A stretch of DNA of 64,000 bases from an uncultured Lachnospiraceae bacterium (lineage in GTDB: Bacteria; Bacillota; Clostridia; Lachnospirales; Lachnospiraceae): NCBI GenBank assembly GCA_910579865.1, contig CAJTXA010000007.1:62001-126000 (forward strand), written 5' to 3'. Below are positions 26,084 to 35,032 of the stretch, in pieces. Every line of letters begins with the position of its first letter. Within the stretch, counting starts at the first letter, position 1. The notes beneath the pieces are model-generated. The model saw nothing but the letters and a program-made list of their open reading frames with translations. It was not told where the DNA came from and ran no database searches. The position numbers and the translations under genes are program-made.

Positions 26084-26716
26084 ATGCTAAAATTTATTAT
26101 CATTATGATGGAACGATATGGATATATTGGAATTTTATTGTTAATTTTTTTTGAGAATATCTTTCCTCCTATTCCATCAGAAATTATTCTCCCATTTTCA
26201 GGATTTATGACAACAAAGACTCGTTTAGGAGTAGTTGGTGTTATTGTAGCAGCTACAATTGGTTCTATATTTGGAGCATTGGTATTGTATTTAGTAGGAA
26301 GTTTATTGCGGGCAGAACGATTGGAACGAGTTGTAAATGGAAAGATAGGAAAAGCATTACATTTTAATATGGATCATATTCGAAAGGCAGAAAAAGGATT
26401 TCAAAAATATGGAAAGCTGTCTGTTTTGTTTTTACGTTGTGTTCCAATTGTACGAAGTTTAGTTTCTATTCCAGCAGGGATGACAGGAATGGATTTGGTG
26501 CAATTCTTTGTATTTACTGCAATAGGAAGCTTGATTTGGAACATTTTATTGGTTTCTCTGGGAGCTGGACTAGGAGAGTCTTGGGAATTAGTTTCTTATT
26601 ACATAGCAATGTATGCGGATTTGGTAAAGGTTATTGTTGTTACAATAGCAGCAGTTTTACTTGCTTGGAAAGGATGGGAATGTTATCGAAAAAATAAGGT
26701 AAAGGATAAAAATTAA
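26084..26716 (+). CDS. DedA-family membrane protein
   Basis: Polytopic membrane protein of 210 residues, DedA/VTT family, members of which move undecaprenyl phosphate or other lipids across the membrane. The conserved FFENIFPPIPSEIILPFSGF near the N-terminus carries the family Glu. The F..R.VPIVRSLVSIPAGMTGM motif near residue 125 carries the essential Arg residues. Four or more hydrophobic helices follow. GGGAG lies upstream of ATG. It stands alone with its own terminator. Involvement in envelope homeostasis is inferred from the family. Confidence 0.9.
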   Translation: MLKFIIIMMERYGYIGILLLIFFENIFPPIPSEIILPFSGFMTTKTRLGVVGVIVAATIGSIFGALVLYLVGSLLRAERLERVVNGKIGKALHFNMDHIRKAEKGFQKYGKLSVLFLRCVPIVRSLVSIPAGMTGMDLVQFFVFTAIGSLIWNILLVSLGAGLGESWELVSYYIAMYADLVKVIVVTIAAVLLAWKGWECYRKNKVKDKN

Positions 26717-26735
26717 AGAGAAGGTATTTATTTGA

Positions 26736-26782
26736 TAGGACTCTGTAGGGTATGAAATGGCTCTAGCAGAGTCCTAGTTTTT
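26736..26782 (+). terminator. Terminator between DedA and the convergent regulator
   Basis: AGGACTCTG (26736-26744) and CAGAGTCCT (26766-26774) are perfect nine-base arms followed by TTTTTT. Confidence 0.85.
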
Positions 26783-26802
26783 TATAGTTTTAGACTGTTG
26801 TT

Positions 26803-29094
26803 TTATAAATTTTCTTTTACTGAGTCTCGGATTGCCTTTGGAGAGACACCGTGTACTTTTTTAAAGGCTCTCCGAAATGAATTTGCATTGTTATATCCAA
26901 CCTCTAGATAAAGATTACTAACTGGAATAGAACTTGTCTGTAGCAGAACAAGTGCCTGATCCATACGAAGTTTTTCTAAATATTCTGAGAAATTTGTCTT
27001 TGTTTCTGCTTTAAATAAATAAGAGAAATAGCTTTCTGAGATTCCAAACTGATCAGAAATTTTATTAAGACAGAGTGAAGAATCTGTATAATTGTTTCGA
27101 ATATATTCCTGTATTGTTCGGATCAGTTGGTTTCCTTCCTGCTGTTTTGGTTTATAAAAGGAAGTCATCCATAAAGCGATATCACAAAGGGTTTGGTATT
27201 CTAGTTCTGAATTTTCTAAGTTTGTATTAATTTGTTCCAATAAAGTTTCATGTTCAGAAGAATTTATAATTTCAGGAGTAATAGAAAATCGAATCTTTAG
27301 TAAAGTGCTTCGAATATCAGAAAAGAGAAGCAGCTTCATTTGTGGGGATAAGGTACGTTCTAAAAGGTTTTCGTATTCGATTAAATGTAAAAATTCCTGT
27401 ACTTGTTTTTCATTTCCTGAAGTGATAAATTCCGTTAGTTTTTGTGCAAATTCTAATGGGTAATAATAGCCTTTCCAAGATTTATGTAATTTCTTATAAG
27501 GCTGGAATGGGGCTTTGCTGGTGGCATGTGAAACTGCCTGTCTGGCCTGCTGGTAGGATTTCCAGATATGGGTTAAATCTCGATTTCGATTTCCCATTCC
27601 ACAGAATAAGCAAAAAGGATAATTTTTCGTAATTTTTTCCTGCAGGGTAAGAAATTGCCCAGCATGTAATGCAGTGGCATCTTCTAATGAAAGGTTTTCG
27701 TCATCACCTACTAAAAGTGCAAAAGAATTAGAAGTAATATCTGTATCATAAATTAAAATGTCCCATCCAAAGGCTTCTCGAAATTCATGACGAAGGGTAT
27801 TGTGGTAGGTTTCTTGTTCTTCTGAAGAGAGCATCTCAGTAGAAGACATACCATGTGTAATATTGTTGATATAATAGGCAGTAATATAGAGCACACAAAA
27901 ATTACGATCTGACGTGCAAATATTTAGATAATCGGAAATATAGTTTAATTCATTCATATTATGAATTTGTCCAGTAATTAAACGGGCAATATAAGATTGA
28001 TAAATCAGCTGTTTTTGAATAAAAAGTGTTTGTTGTAAGGAGGAGTGTTCTTTTAAAGTATCTTCTAATTGTGTACGAACTTTAAAAAAAGGTGCTAGGT
28101 TTTTTTTGGAAAGAATAAGGATTACTAAAAAACTAATAATACAAGCTCCTATCGTAATAAAGGAATAAATTTTATGATAGGAAATCAAAGATTTAAAAAC
28201 CATTTCTTCTGGTTGAAATAGATAATAAGTCCATTCATTATAAGAAGAAGTAATTGAAGTAATCAGCATTTGTTCTTTTTCGACTGTAACGCTTGAAAAA
28301 TAAGGATGTTCATTAGTAGAAGCAATTACTTTTTGGATGTTTTCTTTTGATAGAGAAGGAGTGGATTTATCTGTAATGGAAAAAGATAGATTGGATTCAT
28401 TGTTTACCACATAAAGAAAACCTCGTTCAAAAAGTGGAAGATCAAGAAATAAATTATATAATTTATTCGCATCAATTTCAAAGCAAATCATTCCCGAAAT
28501 ATTTTTCTGGATCGTATATTTTTCAAGTGGAACCAGATAGAGATAAGGGGAAGTGGAATAGGGAGAAAGATTCTGCGTATTATAAAAGGAAAAGCAGGAA
28601 CTTTCATTATTTAAAACGGATAACCATTCATTATAATATTGAGTATTATAATGCTTATTGAGACGATAATAAAGATCCGTTCGATTCAAGTAACTAGACG
28701 AAAGGACATAATCTGTATGGGGCAGATAGATATAGTAGTCACTGATTGGCAGGATTGCTTCACTGGGACCAAAAGAAGTTAAAAATTGCATAGCTTCTTT
28801 TGCAGAAGGATAAAATGGATTTTCTGTAGAAGTCATTTTTTCCAATTTTATAATATTGGAATTATCAGCAATTTGTATACTAAGTGTTTCCATTGAACGA
28901 AAAGCATTGTCCATATTACTGACGGATTGGGATAAGATAATGTAGCTTTGCTGAAAAAGGTTTGATTTGGCGTCATCAATACCTAATTTATACATATATA
29001 AACCCATGATTAGTATAATAATTACTAACACACTATAAGAAGTAATATATTTTATTAAAAATTTTCGATCGTTTAATAAATTTGTTCGATTCAT
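26803..29094 (-). CDS. Membrane-bound AraC-family sensor-regulator
   Basis: 763 residues. An N-terminal helix (about 13-34) and a second helix near 300-320 (IYSFITIGACIISFLVILIL) enclose an outside sensor domain of about 265 residues. After a linker and a cytoplasmic mid-domain, the last ~100 residues are an AraC DNA-binding domain (IQEYIRNNYTDSSLCLNKISDQFGISESYFSYLFKAE, then NNANSFRRAFKKVHGVSP). This layout is typical of regulators placed next to LplA-type sugar ABC operons in Firmicutes, here divergent at 416 bases. It likely senses an extracellular glycan fragment or the binding protein and activates the transporter. AGGAG precedes ATG on the minus strand. Confidence 0.9.
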   Translation of the reverse strand: MNRTNLLNDRKFLIKYITSYSVLVIIILIMGLYMYKLGIDDAKSNLFQQSYIILSQSVSNMDNAFRSMETLSIQIADNSNIIKLEKMTSTENPFYPSAKEAMQFLTSFGPSEAILPISDYYIYLPHTDYVLSSSYLNRTDLYYRLNKHYNTQYYNEWLSVLNNESSCFSFYNTQNLSPYSTSPYLYLVPLEKYTIQKNISGMICFEIDANKLYNLFLDLPLFERGFLYVVNNESNLSFSITDKSTPSLSKENIQKVIASTNEHPYFSSVTVEKEQMLITSITSSYNEWTYYLFQPEEMVFKSLISYHKIYSFITIGACIISFLVILILSKKNLAPFFKVRTQLEDTLKEHSSLQQTLFIQKQLIYQSYIARLITGQIHNMNELNYISDYLNICTSDRNFCVLYITAYYINNITHGMSSTEMLSSEEQETYHNTLRHEFREAFGWDILIYDTDITSNSFALLVGDDENLSLEDATALHAGQFLTLQEKITKNYPFCLFCGMGNRNRDLTHIWKSYQQARQAVSHATSKAPFQPYKKLHKSWKGYYYPLEFAQKLTEFITSGNEKQVQEFLHLIEYENLLERTLSPQMKLLLFSDIRSTLLKIRFSITPEIINSSEHETLLEQINTNLENSELEYQTLCDIALWMTSFYKPKQQEGNQLIRTIQEYIRNNYTDSSLCLNKISDQFGISESYFSYLFKAETKTNFSEYLEKLRMDQALVLLQTSSIPVSNLYLEVGYNNANSFRRAFKKVHGVSPKAIRDSVKENL

Positions 29095-29510
29095 ATAGTA
29101 AATCTCCTGAATTTATTGTGAATTATTTCCACACATCCAAAAAGGAATGGTTAAATTATAACAAAAAAAGGAGAATTAGGCAAGAGATTTGGGGATGAAA
29201 GTACTTTCAAAACGTGCAAAATTTTTGATAAATTTCCTTTTTTTGGAGAAAAGTATTGTAAAAAACCCCTAAAAAATACGTTTTTTTATAGTATAATTAA
29301 AAACAGATAAAAAAAGTAAAAATTGTATCTTGTGTAAATTGTATAATATGTGATACACTATTCTTGTCGAAGGTGATAGAAATTACAATGCGACAAAAGG
29401 TAATGAAATTTATAACTGGAAACTGTAAGAGCTTTCAAGTTATAAATTTGGGTAAGGAATAAGTTGACTGTATTTTTGTACAGGCAGATAGTTAAAGGAG
29501 GATTTGTTTT
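29095..29510. other. Divergent regulatory region of the sugar ABC operon
   Basis: 416 bases with no gene. It holds a 14-base palindrome TGAAAGTACTTTCA (29196-29209), which resembles a cre box but has TA in the centre in place of CG. TATAAT hexamers at 29292-29297 and 29342-29347 lack good -35 elements, as expected for activator-dependent promoters. A long hairpin (29406-29449) lies close to the solute-binding gene. GGAGG stands before its ATG. Confidence 0.6.
29406..29449 (+). promoter_or_regulatory. 17-base inverted repeat in the 5' leader of the sugar ABC operon
   Basis: Arms 29406-29422 (AAATTTATAACTGGAAA) and 29433-29449 pair at 16 of 17 positions around a 10-base loop. No T-run follows, so a leader hairpin or operator is more likely than a terminator. 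Confidence 0.6.
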
Positions 29511-31106
29511 ATGAGAAAAACAAGAAAGAAAGTTGTTTCCATAGCTTTATGTTGTGCTATGTTAGCCAGCATTACAGCTTGTGGTGGCAATAATTCAGAC
29601 CCAACAACAACAGCAGGAACAACTCCAGCAAGTACTACAACATCAAGCGGTGGTTCTTCTAATGAAACTACAACAGCACCACAGCAAACTACATCTGATG
29701 TTGTAAAGCCAGATTCCCTTCGTATTGTACATGATGGAACAATTTTAACAGAAGGATTAGCAGAATTTGGAAAGCAAATCAGCGAATTGGTTGGTGTAAA
29801 TTATGTTTTAGATCAACAAGATCATAGTGCATATGCAGATGCAGTAGGTCGTGTATTTGCTTCTGGTGATTGGCCAGATGTAATTCTTCTGCCAGCAGGC
29901 TTATATGCTACTTATGCAACAACAGGTGCTCTATGGGATATGACAGATGCGTATGAGCAGTGGAAAACAGAATTGGGAGATCGTTTAGTTTCTAATGTAA
30001 ATGATGGTCTTAAGATTAATGGAAGATTATATGGATTTGCTCCTACTCGTGGAAATGGTTGTATTACTTATGTAAAACAGGCGTGGTTGGATGCAGTTGG
30101 AATTCAGGCTCCAACAAATTGGGATGAGTATTATAACATGTTGAAATTGTTTACAGAGAATGATCCAGATGGTGATGGCACAAATAATACCTATGGTGTA
30201 AGTGCAGCTGGAATCATAGGGCAAGAAGCTCCATATACAAACTTCTTACCAGAATTCTATCAGCAGGCATATCCAGATTTTGTTCAGGGTGACGATGGAA
30301 TTTGGTATGATGGATTTGATACAGAAGAGATGGTAGCTGCTCTTGAGAGACTGCAAAGTGCTTATCAAGCAAAATATTTAGATCCAGAATCTTTGACTGA
30401 TGGTACAAAAGACGTACGTAATAAGTTCTATGATGATAAATTTGGAGCATTTACCTATTGGGCAGGTACTTGGAACCAGAATATTATCAATAACTTAGAA
30501 GCACAGGGATTAAGTACAGATTTAGTATTGTTGGATCCAATTGATGGTTTGGAACAGTATATTGAGAGACAGTCTGCTATGTGGTGTATTACAACTGCAT
30601 GTCAGAATCCAGAAGGTGCATTTGAATACTTTATTAAACCTATGTTAGATGATGGAGATGTTCAGTTCCGTTATACCTATGGTGCAAAAGGATTCCATTG
30701 GGATGACAAAGCAGAAACTGTTGTAGTAGGAGAAGGAGATGGTGCTACTTCTACAGATTATCAAGATGGTGAGTTCCATATGATGACAAATCAGGAAACA
30801 AAGACTTTATTTACAAAGAATCACTTAGACCCTGCTTTAACAGTTGCTCCATTAAGCCATGCTCCACAGTCTCAGACAGATGCTGCTGTAGAAAGTAATG
30901 AGTTCTTTATTGCTAATTCTAAATTAGCACCATTCCTTCCAAGCTCCGATGTATTAAATGATTATAATGGAGACCTTTGGGAATTAAAGAGAAAAGTAAT
31001 TACTGAAGTTGTTGTAAATGGTAATGATGTTGCTACTTGGATGGATCACTATAGAACAAATTCTGCTCAGATGGTAGAAGAAGTTCTTGCTGATTTAAAT
31101 AAGTAA
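29511..31106 (+). CDS. Sugar ABC transporter substrate-binding lipoprotein (LplA-type)
   Basis: Extracellular lipoprotein of 531 residues. The signal peptide ends SITAC with Cys24 lipidated, followed by a Thr/Ser-rich linker of about 45 residues and a binding fold of family 1 type. It includes NDPDGDGTNNTYG, the D-x-D-G-D-G calcium-loop-like motif common in this group, and GAFTYWAGTWN. Large binding proteins of this kind import oligosaccharides, often uronic-acid or plant-glycan fragments. There is no ATPase in the operon, so it likely shares an MsmK-type ATPase encoded elsewhere. GGAGG precedes ATG. Confidence 0.92.
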   Translation: MRKTRKKVVSIALCCAMLASITACGGNNSDPTTTAGTTPASTTTSSGGSSNETTTAPQQTTSDVVKPDSLRIVHDGTILTEGLAEFGKQISELVGVNYVLDQQDHSAYADAVGRVFASGDWPDVILLPAGLYATYATTGALWDMTDAYEQWKTELGDRLVSNVNDGLKINGRLYGFAPTRGNGCITYVKQAWLDAVGIQAPTNWDEYYNMLKLFTENDPDGDGTNNTYGVSAAGIIGQEAPYTNFLPEFYQQAYPDFVQGDDGIWYDGFDTEEMVAALERLQSAYQAKYLDPESLTDGTKDVRNKFYDDKFGAFTYWAGTWNQNIINNLEAQGLSTDLVLLDPIDGLEQYIERQSAMWCITTACQNPEGAFEYFIKPMLDDGDVQFRYTYGAKGFHWDDKAETVVVGEGDGATSTDYQDGEFHMMTNQETKTLFTKNHLDPALTVAPLSHAPQSQTDAAVESNEFFIANSKLAPFLPSSDVLNDYNGDLWELKRKVITEVVVNGNDVATWMDHYRTNSAQMVEEVLADLNK

Positions 31107-31141
31107 AAAATAAAAAGTTTTATATTGTTTTCACATAAATG

Positions 31142-31173
31142 ACTGCCCTGATGCGGTTGTGCAGCAGGGCAGT
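31142..31173 (+). terminator. Attenuating hairpin between binding protein and permeases
   Basis: ACTGCCCTG (31142-31150) and CAGGGCAGT (31165-31173) pair perfectly, with TGC/GCA pairing further inside. The tail TATTTTA is not a full T-run. It probably acts as a partial terminator or mRNA stabiliser that keeps the binding protein in excess of the permeases. Confidence 0.65.
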
Positions 31174-31232
31174 TATTTTACGGAGAGCAGGCAATACTTA
31201 TTTTAACAAAAAGGAAAGGAAGGGTTGATTCA

Positions 31233-32192
31233 ATGGCACAGAAAAATGGAAGTAATCAGCCAACAGTTCAGGCTCGAAAGAAACCGCTGGGTATGCAGAT
31301 TTGGTTTTACAGATGGTTCTATGTAATGTTTTTACCAGTATTGTTCTTTGTTATTATTATGTTTTATTTACCAATGTTTGGTGTACGATATGCATTTTAT
31401 GATTATCGTCCAGTTGGAGAACCTACATGGGTTGGTATGAAACATTTCCAGGCGTTGTTTAGTAGAGATGGATTTTGGCAGGCATTCTGGAATACGCTAC
31501 AAATTAGTATTATAAAATTGCTATTAAATACATTTATGGCAGTTGTTATATCAATTCTTTTAAATGAGATTACCAGTATGGCATTTAAGAAGACAGTTCA
31601 GACATTGATTTACCTGCCTCACTTTATGTCATGGGTAGTGGTTGCATCTGTATTCTCGTTAATTTTATCCCCAAGTATGGATGGTATGGTAAATGGTATG
31701 TTAGTTGATTGGGGAGTTATTAAAGAAACAGAAAAGATTTACTTTTTAGCCAGTCCAAAATGGTGGAGACCTGTATTTTATGTTATAAATATTTGGAAAG
31801 ATACTGGTTGGGGAACCATTCTCTATCTGGCAACTTTATCTGGTATTAGTCCAGAATTATATGAAGCTGCACAAATTGATGGTGCAAATCGTTTGCAGAG
31901 AATGCGTTATATTACGTTTCCAGCCTTAACAAATACAATTCTTACTGTATTAATTCTAAATCTTGCAAAAGTTATGAATTTATTTGAATCTGTATTTGTA
32001 TTGTATAATGATGCAGTTGTTGATGTATCTGATGTTTTACAGACTTATATTTATCGTCAGACATTCGGTCAAGGTGTGCCAAATTATGGTTATACTACTG
32101 CTGTTGGTTTATTTAAGTCTTTGGTAAGCTGTATACTTGTACTTGGATGTAATTATGCAAGTAAGAAAGTCCGCGGCCGCGGTATCGTTTAG
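31233..32192 (+). CDS. Sugar ABC transporter permease (LplB-type)
   Basis: 319 residues, about six helices, with a cytoplasmic N-tail of ~25 residues. The EAA loop is near residue 210 (PELYEAAQIDGANRLQRMRYITFPAL), the docking site for the shared ATPase. It pairs with the following permease 15 bases downstream. GGAAAGGAAGG lies upstream of ATG. Belongs to the operon led by the binding lipoprotein. Confidence 0.92.
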   Translation: MAQKNGSNQPTVQARKKPLGMQIWFYRWFYVMFLPVLFFVIIMFYLPMFGVRYAFYDYRPVGEPTWVGMKHFQALFSRDGFWQAFWNTLQISIIKLLLNTFMAVVISILLNEITSMAFKKTVQTLIYLPHFMSWVVVASVFSLILSPSMDGMVNGMLVDWGVIKETEKIYFLASPKWWRPVFYVINIWKDTGWGTILYLATLSGISPELYEAAQIDGANRLQRMRYITFPALTNTILTVLILNLAKVMNLFESVFVLYNDAVVDVSDVLQTYIYRQTFGQGVPNYGYTTAVGLFKSLVSCILVLGCNYASKKVRGRGIV

Positions 32193-32206
32193 GAGGTGGA
32201 TAGAAT

Positions 32207-33091
32207 ATGGCAAATGAGACAAAAACAAATTCGACAGAATTAACTTATGTTAAGAAAAAGAAAAAGTTGGCACCATTTGAAATTGCAAATTACATATTAT
32301 TTATATTAGTTGGATTAATTATATTAATTCCAATTTGGAAGGTATTAGTTGACTCTTTGGATGCACAAAGTGCATATTCTTTCCGTTTGTTTCCAAAGAA
32401 GTTTTCTTTAGCTGGTTATGGTGTAATTGTTACAACAGAAGCATTATATCGACCATTTTTGATTTCAGTAATTACTACATTGGGCGGAACATTTCTTGGT
32501 TTATTCTTATCTACATTAGGTGCATATGTATTAATTCAGTTCCAAATGCCTGGAAGAAATTTCTTTGCTTATTTCTTACTATTTACCATGATTTTCTCCG
32601 GTGGTATGATTCCTGAGTATTTGGTTATGAGAAAGTTAGGAATTATTAATACATTATGGGTTATTATTTTTAAACATGGTATGAATGTTTATAACTTAGT
32701 TTTAATGCGTAACTTCTTTGAAGGAATTCCAGCCAGCTTATTTGAAGCAGCAGAAATCGATGGATGTTCTCCTATGGGAATCTTCTTTAAGATTGTTCTT
32801 CCACTTTCCAAAGCAGCTCTTGCATCAATCGGTTTGATGTATGCAGTAGAAGCATGGAATGATTATACAAACTTTAAGATTTATGTAACAGATTCTACAT
32901 TAGTAAACTTCCAGTACAAGTTACGTAACTTGATTATGGATGGTGATATGCCAAATACAACTGCGTCAATATCTCAAAATATGATGTTTAATGCAGCCGT
33001 TATGTCAGCGATTATTCCTTTTATGTTAATTTATCCATTCTGCCAGAAGTACTTTGTACAGGGTGTTAATGTTGGTGCGGTAAAAGAATAG
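32207..33091 (+). CDS. Sugar ABC transporter permease (LplC/YtcP-type)
   Basis: 294 residues, six helices. The EAA motif LFEAAEIDGCSPMGIFFKIVLPLSKAAL lies near residue 185 and the typical YPFCQKYFVQGVNVGAVKE sits at the C-terminus. That ending is a good marker of the LplC/YtcP class. AGGAGG precedes ATG. It closes the transporter operon and is followed by a clear terminator. Confidence 0.93.
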   Translation: MANETKTNSTELTYVKKKKKLAPFEIANYILFILVGLIILIPIWKVLVDSLDAQSAYSFRLFPKKFSLAGYGVIVTTEALYRPFLISVITTLGGTFLGLFLSTLGAYVLIQFQMPGRNFFAYFLLFTMIFSGGMIPEYLVMRKLGIINTLWVIIFKHGMNVYNLVLMRNFFEGIPASLFEAAEIDGCSPMGIFFKIVLPLSKAALASIGLMYAVEAWNDYTNFKIYVTDSTLVNFQYKLRNLIMDGDMPNTTASISQNMMFNAAVMSAIIPFMLIYPFCQKYFVQGVNVGAVKE

Positions 33092-33125
33092 TCAAAGCTT
33101 TTTTATGAATTTCTTAAAAAAACAG

Positions 33126-33152
33126 AGTGTCAGCCAATGGCTGGCACTTTTT
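33126..33152 (+). terminator. Terminator of the sugar ABC operon
   Basis: AGTGTCAGCC (33126-33135) and GGCTGGCACT (33139-33148) pair with one G-U around a three-base loop, followed by TTTTT. Confidence 0.92.
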
Positions 33153-33240
33153 CTGTATTCCTTTCGTATAATTTTGCCGGAAAATGTGAATCATTTCTTA
33201 TAGACGCAGTATGAATATGAAAATGAAGCGGAGGTTCATC

Positions 33241-34020
33241 ATGACAGTATATAAGGTAGAAATATGCGGAGTCAATACGGCAAAGCTACCATTGTTAAAA
33301 AATGAGGAAAAGGAGGCTTTATTTCAGAAGGTATTAGAGGGAGATAAGGCAGCAAGAGAGGAATACATTAAGGGAAATTTAAGGCTAGTATTAAGTGTAA
33401 TTAAGCGATTTAGTAGTTCCGATGAAAATGTAGATGATTTGTTTCAAATAGGATGTATTGGATTAATAAAGGCAATTGATAATTTTGATATTTCACAAGG
33501 TGTTAAGTTTTCTACTTATGCGGTACCTATGATTGTTGGAGAAATACGAAGATATCTTCGAGATAATAGTAGTATTCGAGTAAGTCGATCTTTACGGGAT
33601 ATTGCCTATAAGGCAATCTATGCAAGGGATATGCTGACCAAAAAGAATCAGAAAGAACCTACGATTGAAGAGATTGCAGCAGAGGTAGGAATGGCAAAAG
33701 AAGAAATCGTATATGCAATGGATGCAATACAAAGTCCAGTGTCTTTATATGAACCTGTCTATTCAGAAGGCGGAGATACGCTTTGTGTTATGGATCAGAT
33801 TAGTGATAAGAAAAATAAGGAAGATACTTGGATTGAGGAACTTTCTTTGTCACAAGCAATGAAAAAATTAAATGATCGGGAAAAGAGGATTATACAGATG
33901 CGGTTTTATGAAGGAAAAACGCAAATGGAGGTTGCGGATGAGATTAGTATTTCTCAGGCACAAGTTTCTCGGTTAGAAAAAAGCGCACTTCGAAATCTTA
34001 AGAATCAGCTAGGTAGTTAG
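33241..34020 (+). CDS. sigG: Sporulation sigma factor sigma-G
   Basis: Forespore-specific sigma factor controlling late forespore genes. The N-terminus KVEICGVNTAKLPLLKNEE is diagnostic of sigma-G. Region 2 is NLRLVLSVIKRF...DDLFQIGCIGLIKAIDNFD...KFSTYAVPMIVGEIRRYLRDN, and region 4 is KTQMEVADEISISQAQVSRLEKSAL. 259 residues. GGAGG at 33229 fixes ATG 33241; the upstream ATG would overlap it. It is strong evidence that the organism has the endospore programme. The sigE/spoIIGA genes that often precede sigG are not here; a transporter operon lies upstream. Confidence 0.96.
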   Translation: MTVYKVEICGVNTAKLPLLKNEEKEALFQKVLEGDKAAREEYIKGNLRLVLSVIKRFSSSDENVDDLFQIGCIGLIKAIDNFDISQGVKFSTYAVPMIVGEIRRYLRDNSSIRVSRSLRDIAYKAIYARDMLTKKNQKEPTIEEIAAEVGMAKEEIVYAMDAIQSPVSLYEPVYSEGGDTLCVMDQISDKKNKEDTWIEELSLSQAMKKLNDREKRIIQMRFYEGKTQMEVADEISISQAQVSRLEKSALRNLKNQLGS

Positions 34021-34095
34021 TGAATTGGTTTTATTTCTAATTATAGAGTAGCTGACATATATTGAGATAGACAAAGATAGAAAATGGAGTATAGA

Positions 34096-34368
34096 ATGGA
34101 GAAGCGATTGATGCGTGTAATTGATTTGCGACAGAAAGAGGTGATTAATGAAAAGGATTGCCGGTGTCTTGGGTGTGTGGCTGATATTGAGTTTGAGGTA
34201 GAAACAGGGTGTGTTTGTGCTTTAATTATACCTGGGCAACCAAAGATGTGCGGCATTTTTGGAAGAGATACAGAGTATATAATTCCTTATCGAATGGTTC
34301 GGCAGATTGGGGAAGATATTATCTTAGTTTGTGTAGAGGAAGAAGAAGTACTAGTAAAATGTAAATAA
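34096..34368 (+). CDS. YlmC/YmxH-family PRC-barrel protein
   Basis: Small protein of about 90 residues. The segment RVIDLRQKEVINEKDCRCLGCVADIEFEV matches the PRC-barrel YlmC/YmxH family that follows sigG in many Clostridia and is linked to sporulation. GCVCALIIPG and YIIPYRMVRQIGEDIILV are also family-like. ATG 34096 was chosen, with GGAG six bases before it, over ATG 34084. Its exact role is unknown. Confidence 0.85.
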   Translation: MEKRLMRVIDLRQKEVINEKDCRCLGCVADIEFEVETGCVCALIIPGQPKMCGIFGRDTEYIIPYRMVRQIGEDIILVCVEEEEVLVKCK

Positions 34369-34405
34369 AATAGAGGATATAGTTTTTTTCAAAGAAGCAC
34401 ATAGG

Positions 34406-34453
34406 GCTATCATATAAAAGATTTGGTTTTTCTAATATGATAGCTCTTCTTTA
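34406..34453 (+). terminator. Hairpin after the YlmC/YmxH gene
   Basis: GCTATCATAT (34406-34415) pairs with ATATGATAGC (34435-34444), with AAAGAAG/CTTCTTT as an outer partial stem. The tail has only three T in a row. Confidence 0.6.
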
Positions 34454-34510
34454 AAATCTGTTGTATATAGAAATATTTAGATAAGATTTGAAATTTCAAA
34501 AATAAAATTC

Positions 34511-34539
34511 TTGACCTTCTTAGTTTGATTTAATATAAT
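34511..34539 (+). promoter_or_regulatory. Promoter of nrdR and the following operon
   Basis: TTGACC (34511-34516), 17 bases, TATAAT (34534-34539), close to consensus and about 38 bases before the nrdR start. Confidence 0.8.
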
Positions 34540-34576
34540 GAAAAAGAAATTAGACTGTGTAAGGAGGTGGAATGTT

Positions 34577-35026
34577 ATGAAATGTCCTTTTTGTAATAAA
34601 GAAAATACAAAGGTAATTGATTCACGCCCAGCGGAGGAAAGCAATTCTATTCGAAGACGGAGACAGTGTGATGAGTGCGGCAGAAGGTTTACAACCTATG
34701 AAAAGATAGAAAATATTCCTTTGATTGTAATAAAAAAAGATAATAATAGGGAATCCTATGACAGACAAAAGATTGAGATGGGAATTATCCGGTCTTGCCA
34801 TAAACGGCCAATTTCAATGGGAGAAATTAATCAATTTGTAGACGAAATAGAAAATCAAATTTTTAATATGGAAGAAAAGGAGATTTCAAGTTCTCGAATT
34901 GGAGAGATTATTATGGATCGGTTAAAGGATTTTGATTCGGTAGCTTATGTTCGTTTCGCCTCCGTTTATCGAGAGTTTAAAGATGTAAATACGTTTATGA
35001 ATGAGCTAAAGAAATTATTGGAGTAA
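34577..35026 (+). CDS. nrdR: Ribonucleotide reductase repressor NrdR
   Basis: ATP/dATP-responsive repressor of ribonucleotide reductase genes. The N-terminal zinc ribbon has two CxxC pairs (MKCPFC and CDEC), with SRPAEESNSIRRRRQC between. The ATP-cone follows, with RESYDRQKI and CHKRPI. 149 residues, full length. AAGGAGGTGG fixes ATG 34577. It heads a run with yqeG and aroE. No NrdR box was seen in its own promoter region. Confidence 0.96.
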   Translation: MKCPFCNKENTKVIDSRPAEESNSIRRRRQCDECGRRFTTYEKIENIPLIVIKKDNNRESYDRQKIEMGIIRSCHKRPISMGEINQFVDEIENQIFNMEEKEISSSRIGEIIMDRLKDFDSVAYVRFASVYREFKDVNTFMNELKKLLE

Positions 35027-35032
35027 ATAAGA

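Noticed and set aside
33166..33200. Sigma-G/sigma-F type promoter before sigG
   Set aside because: GTATA and CAT elements are present but the spacing is 21 bases and the -10 match is poor.
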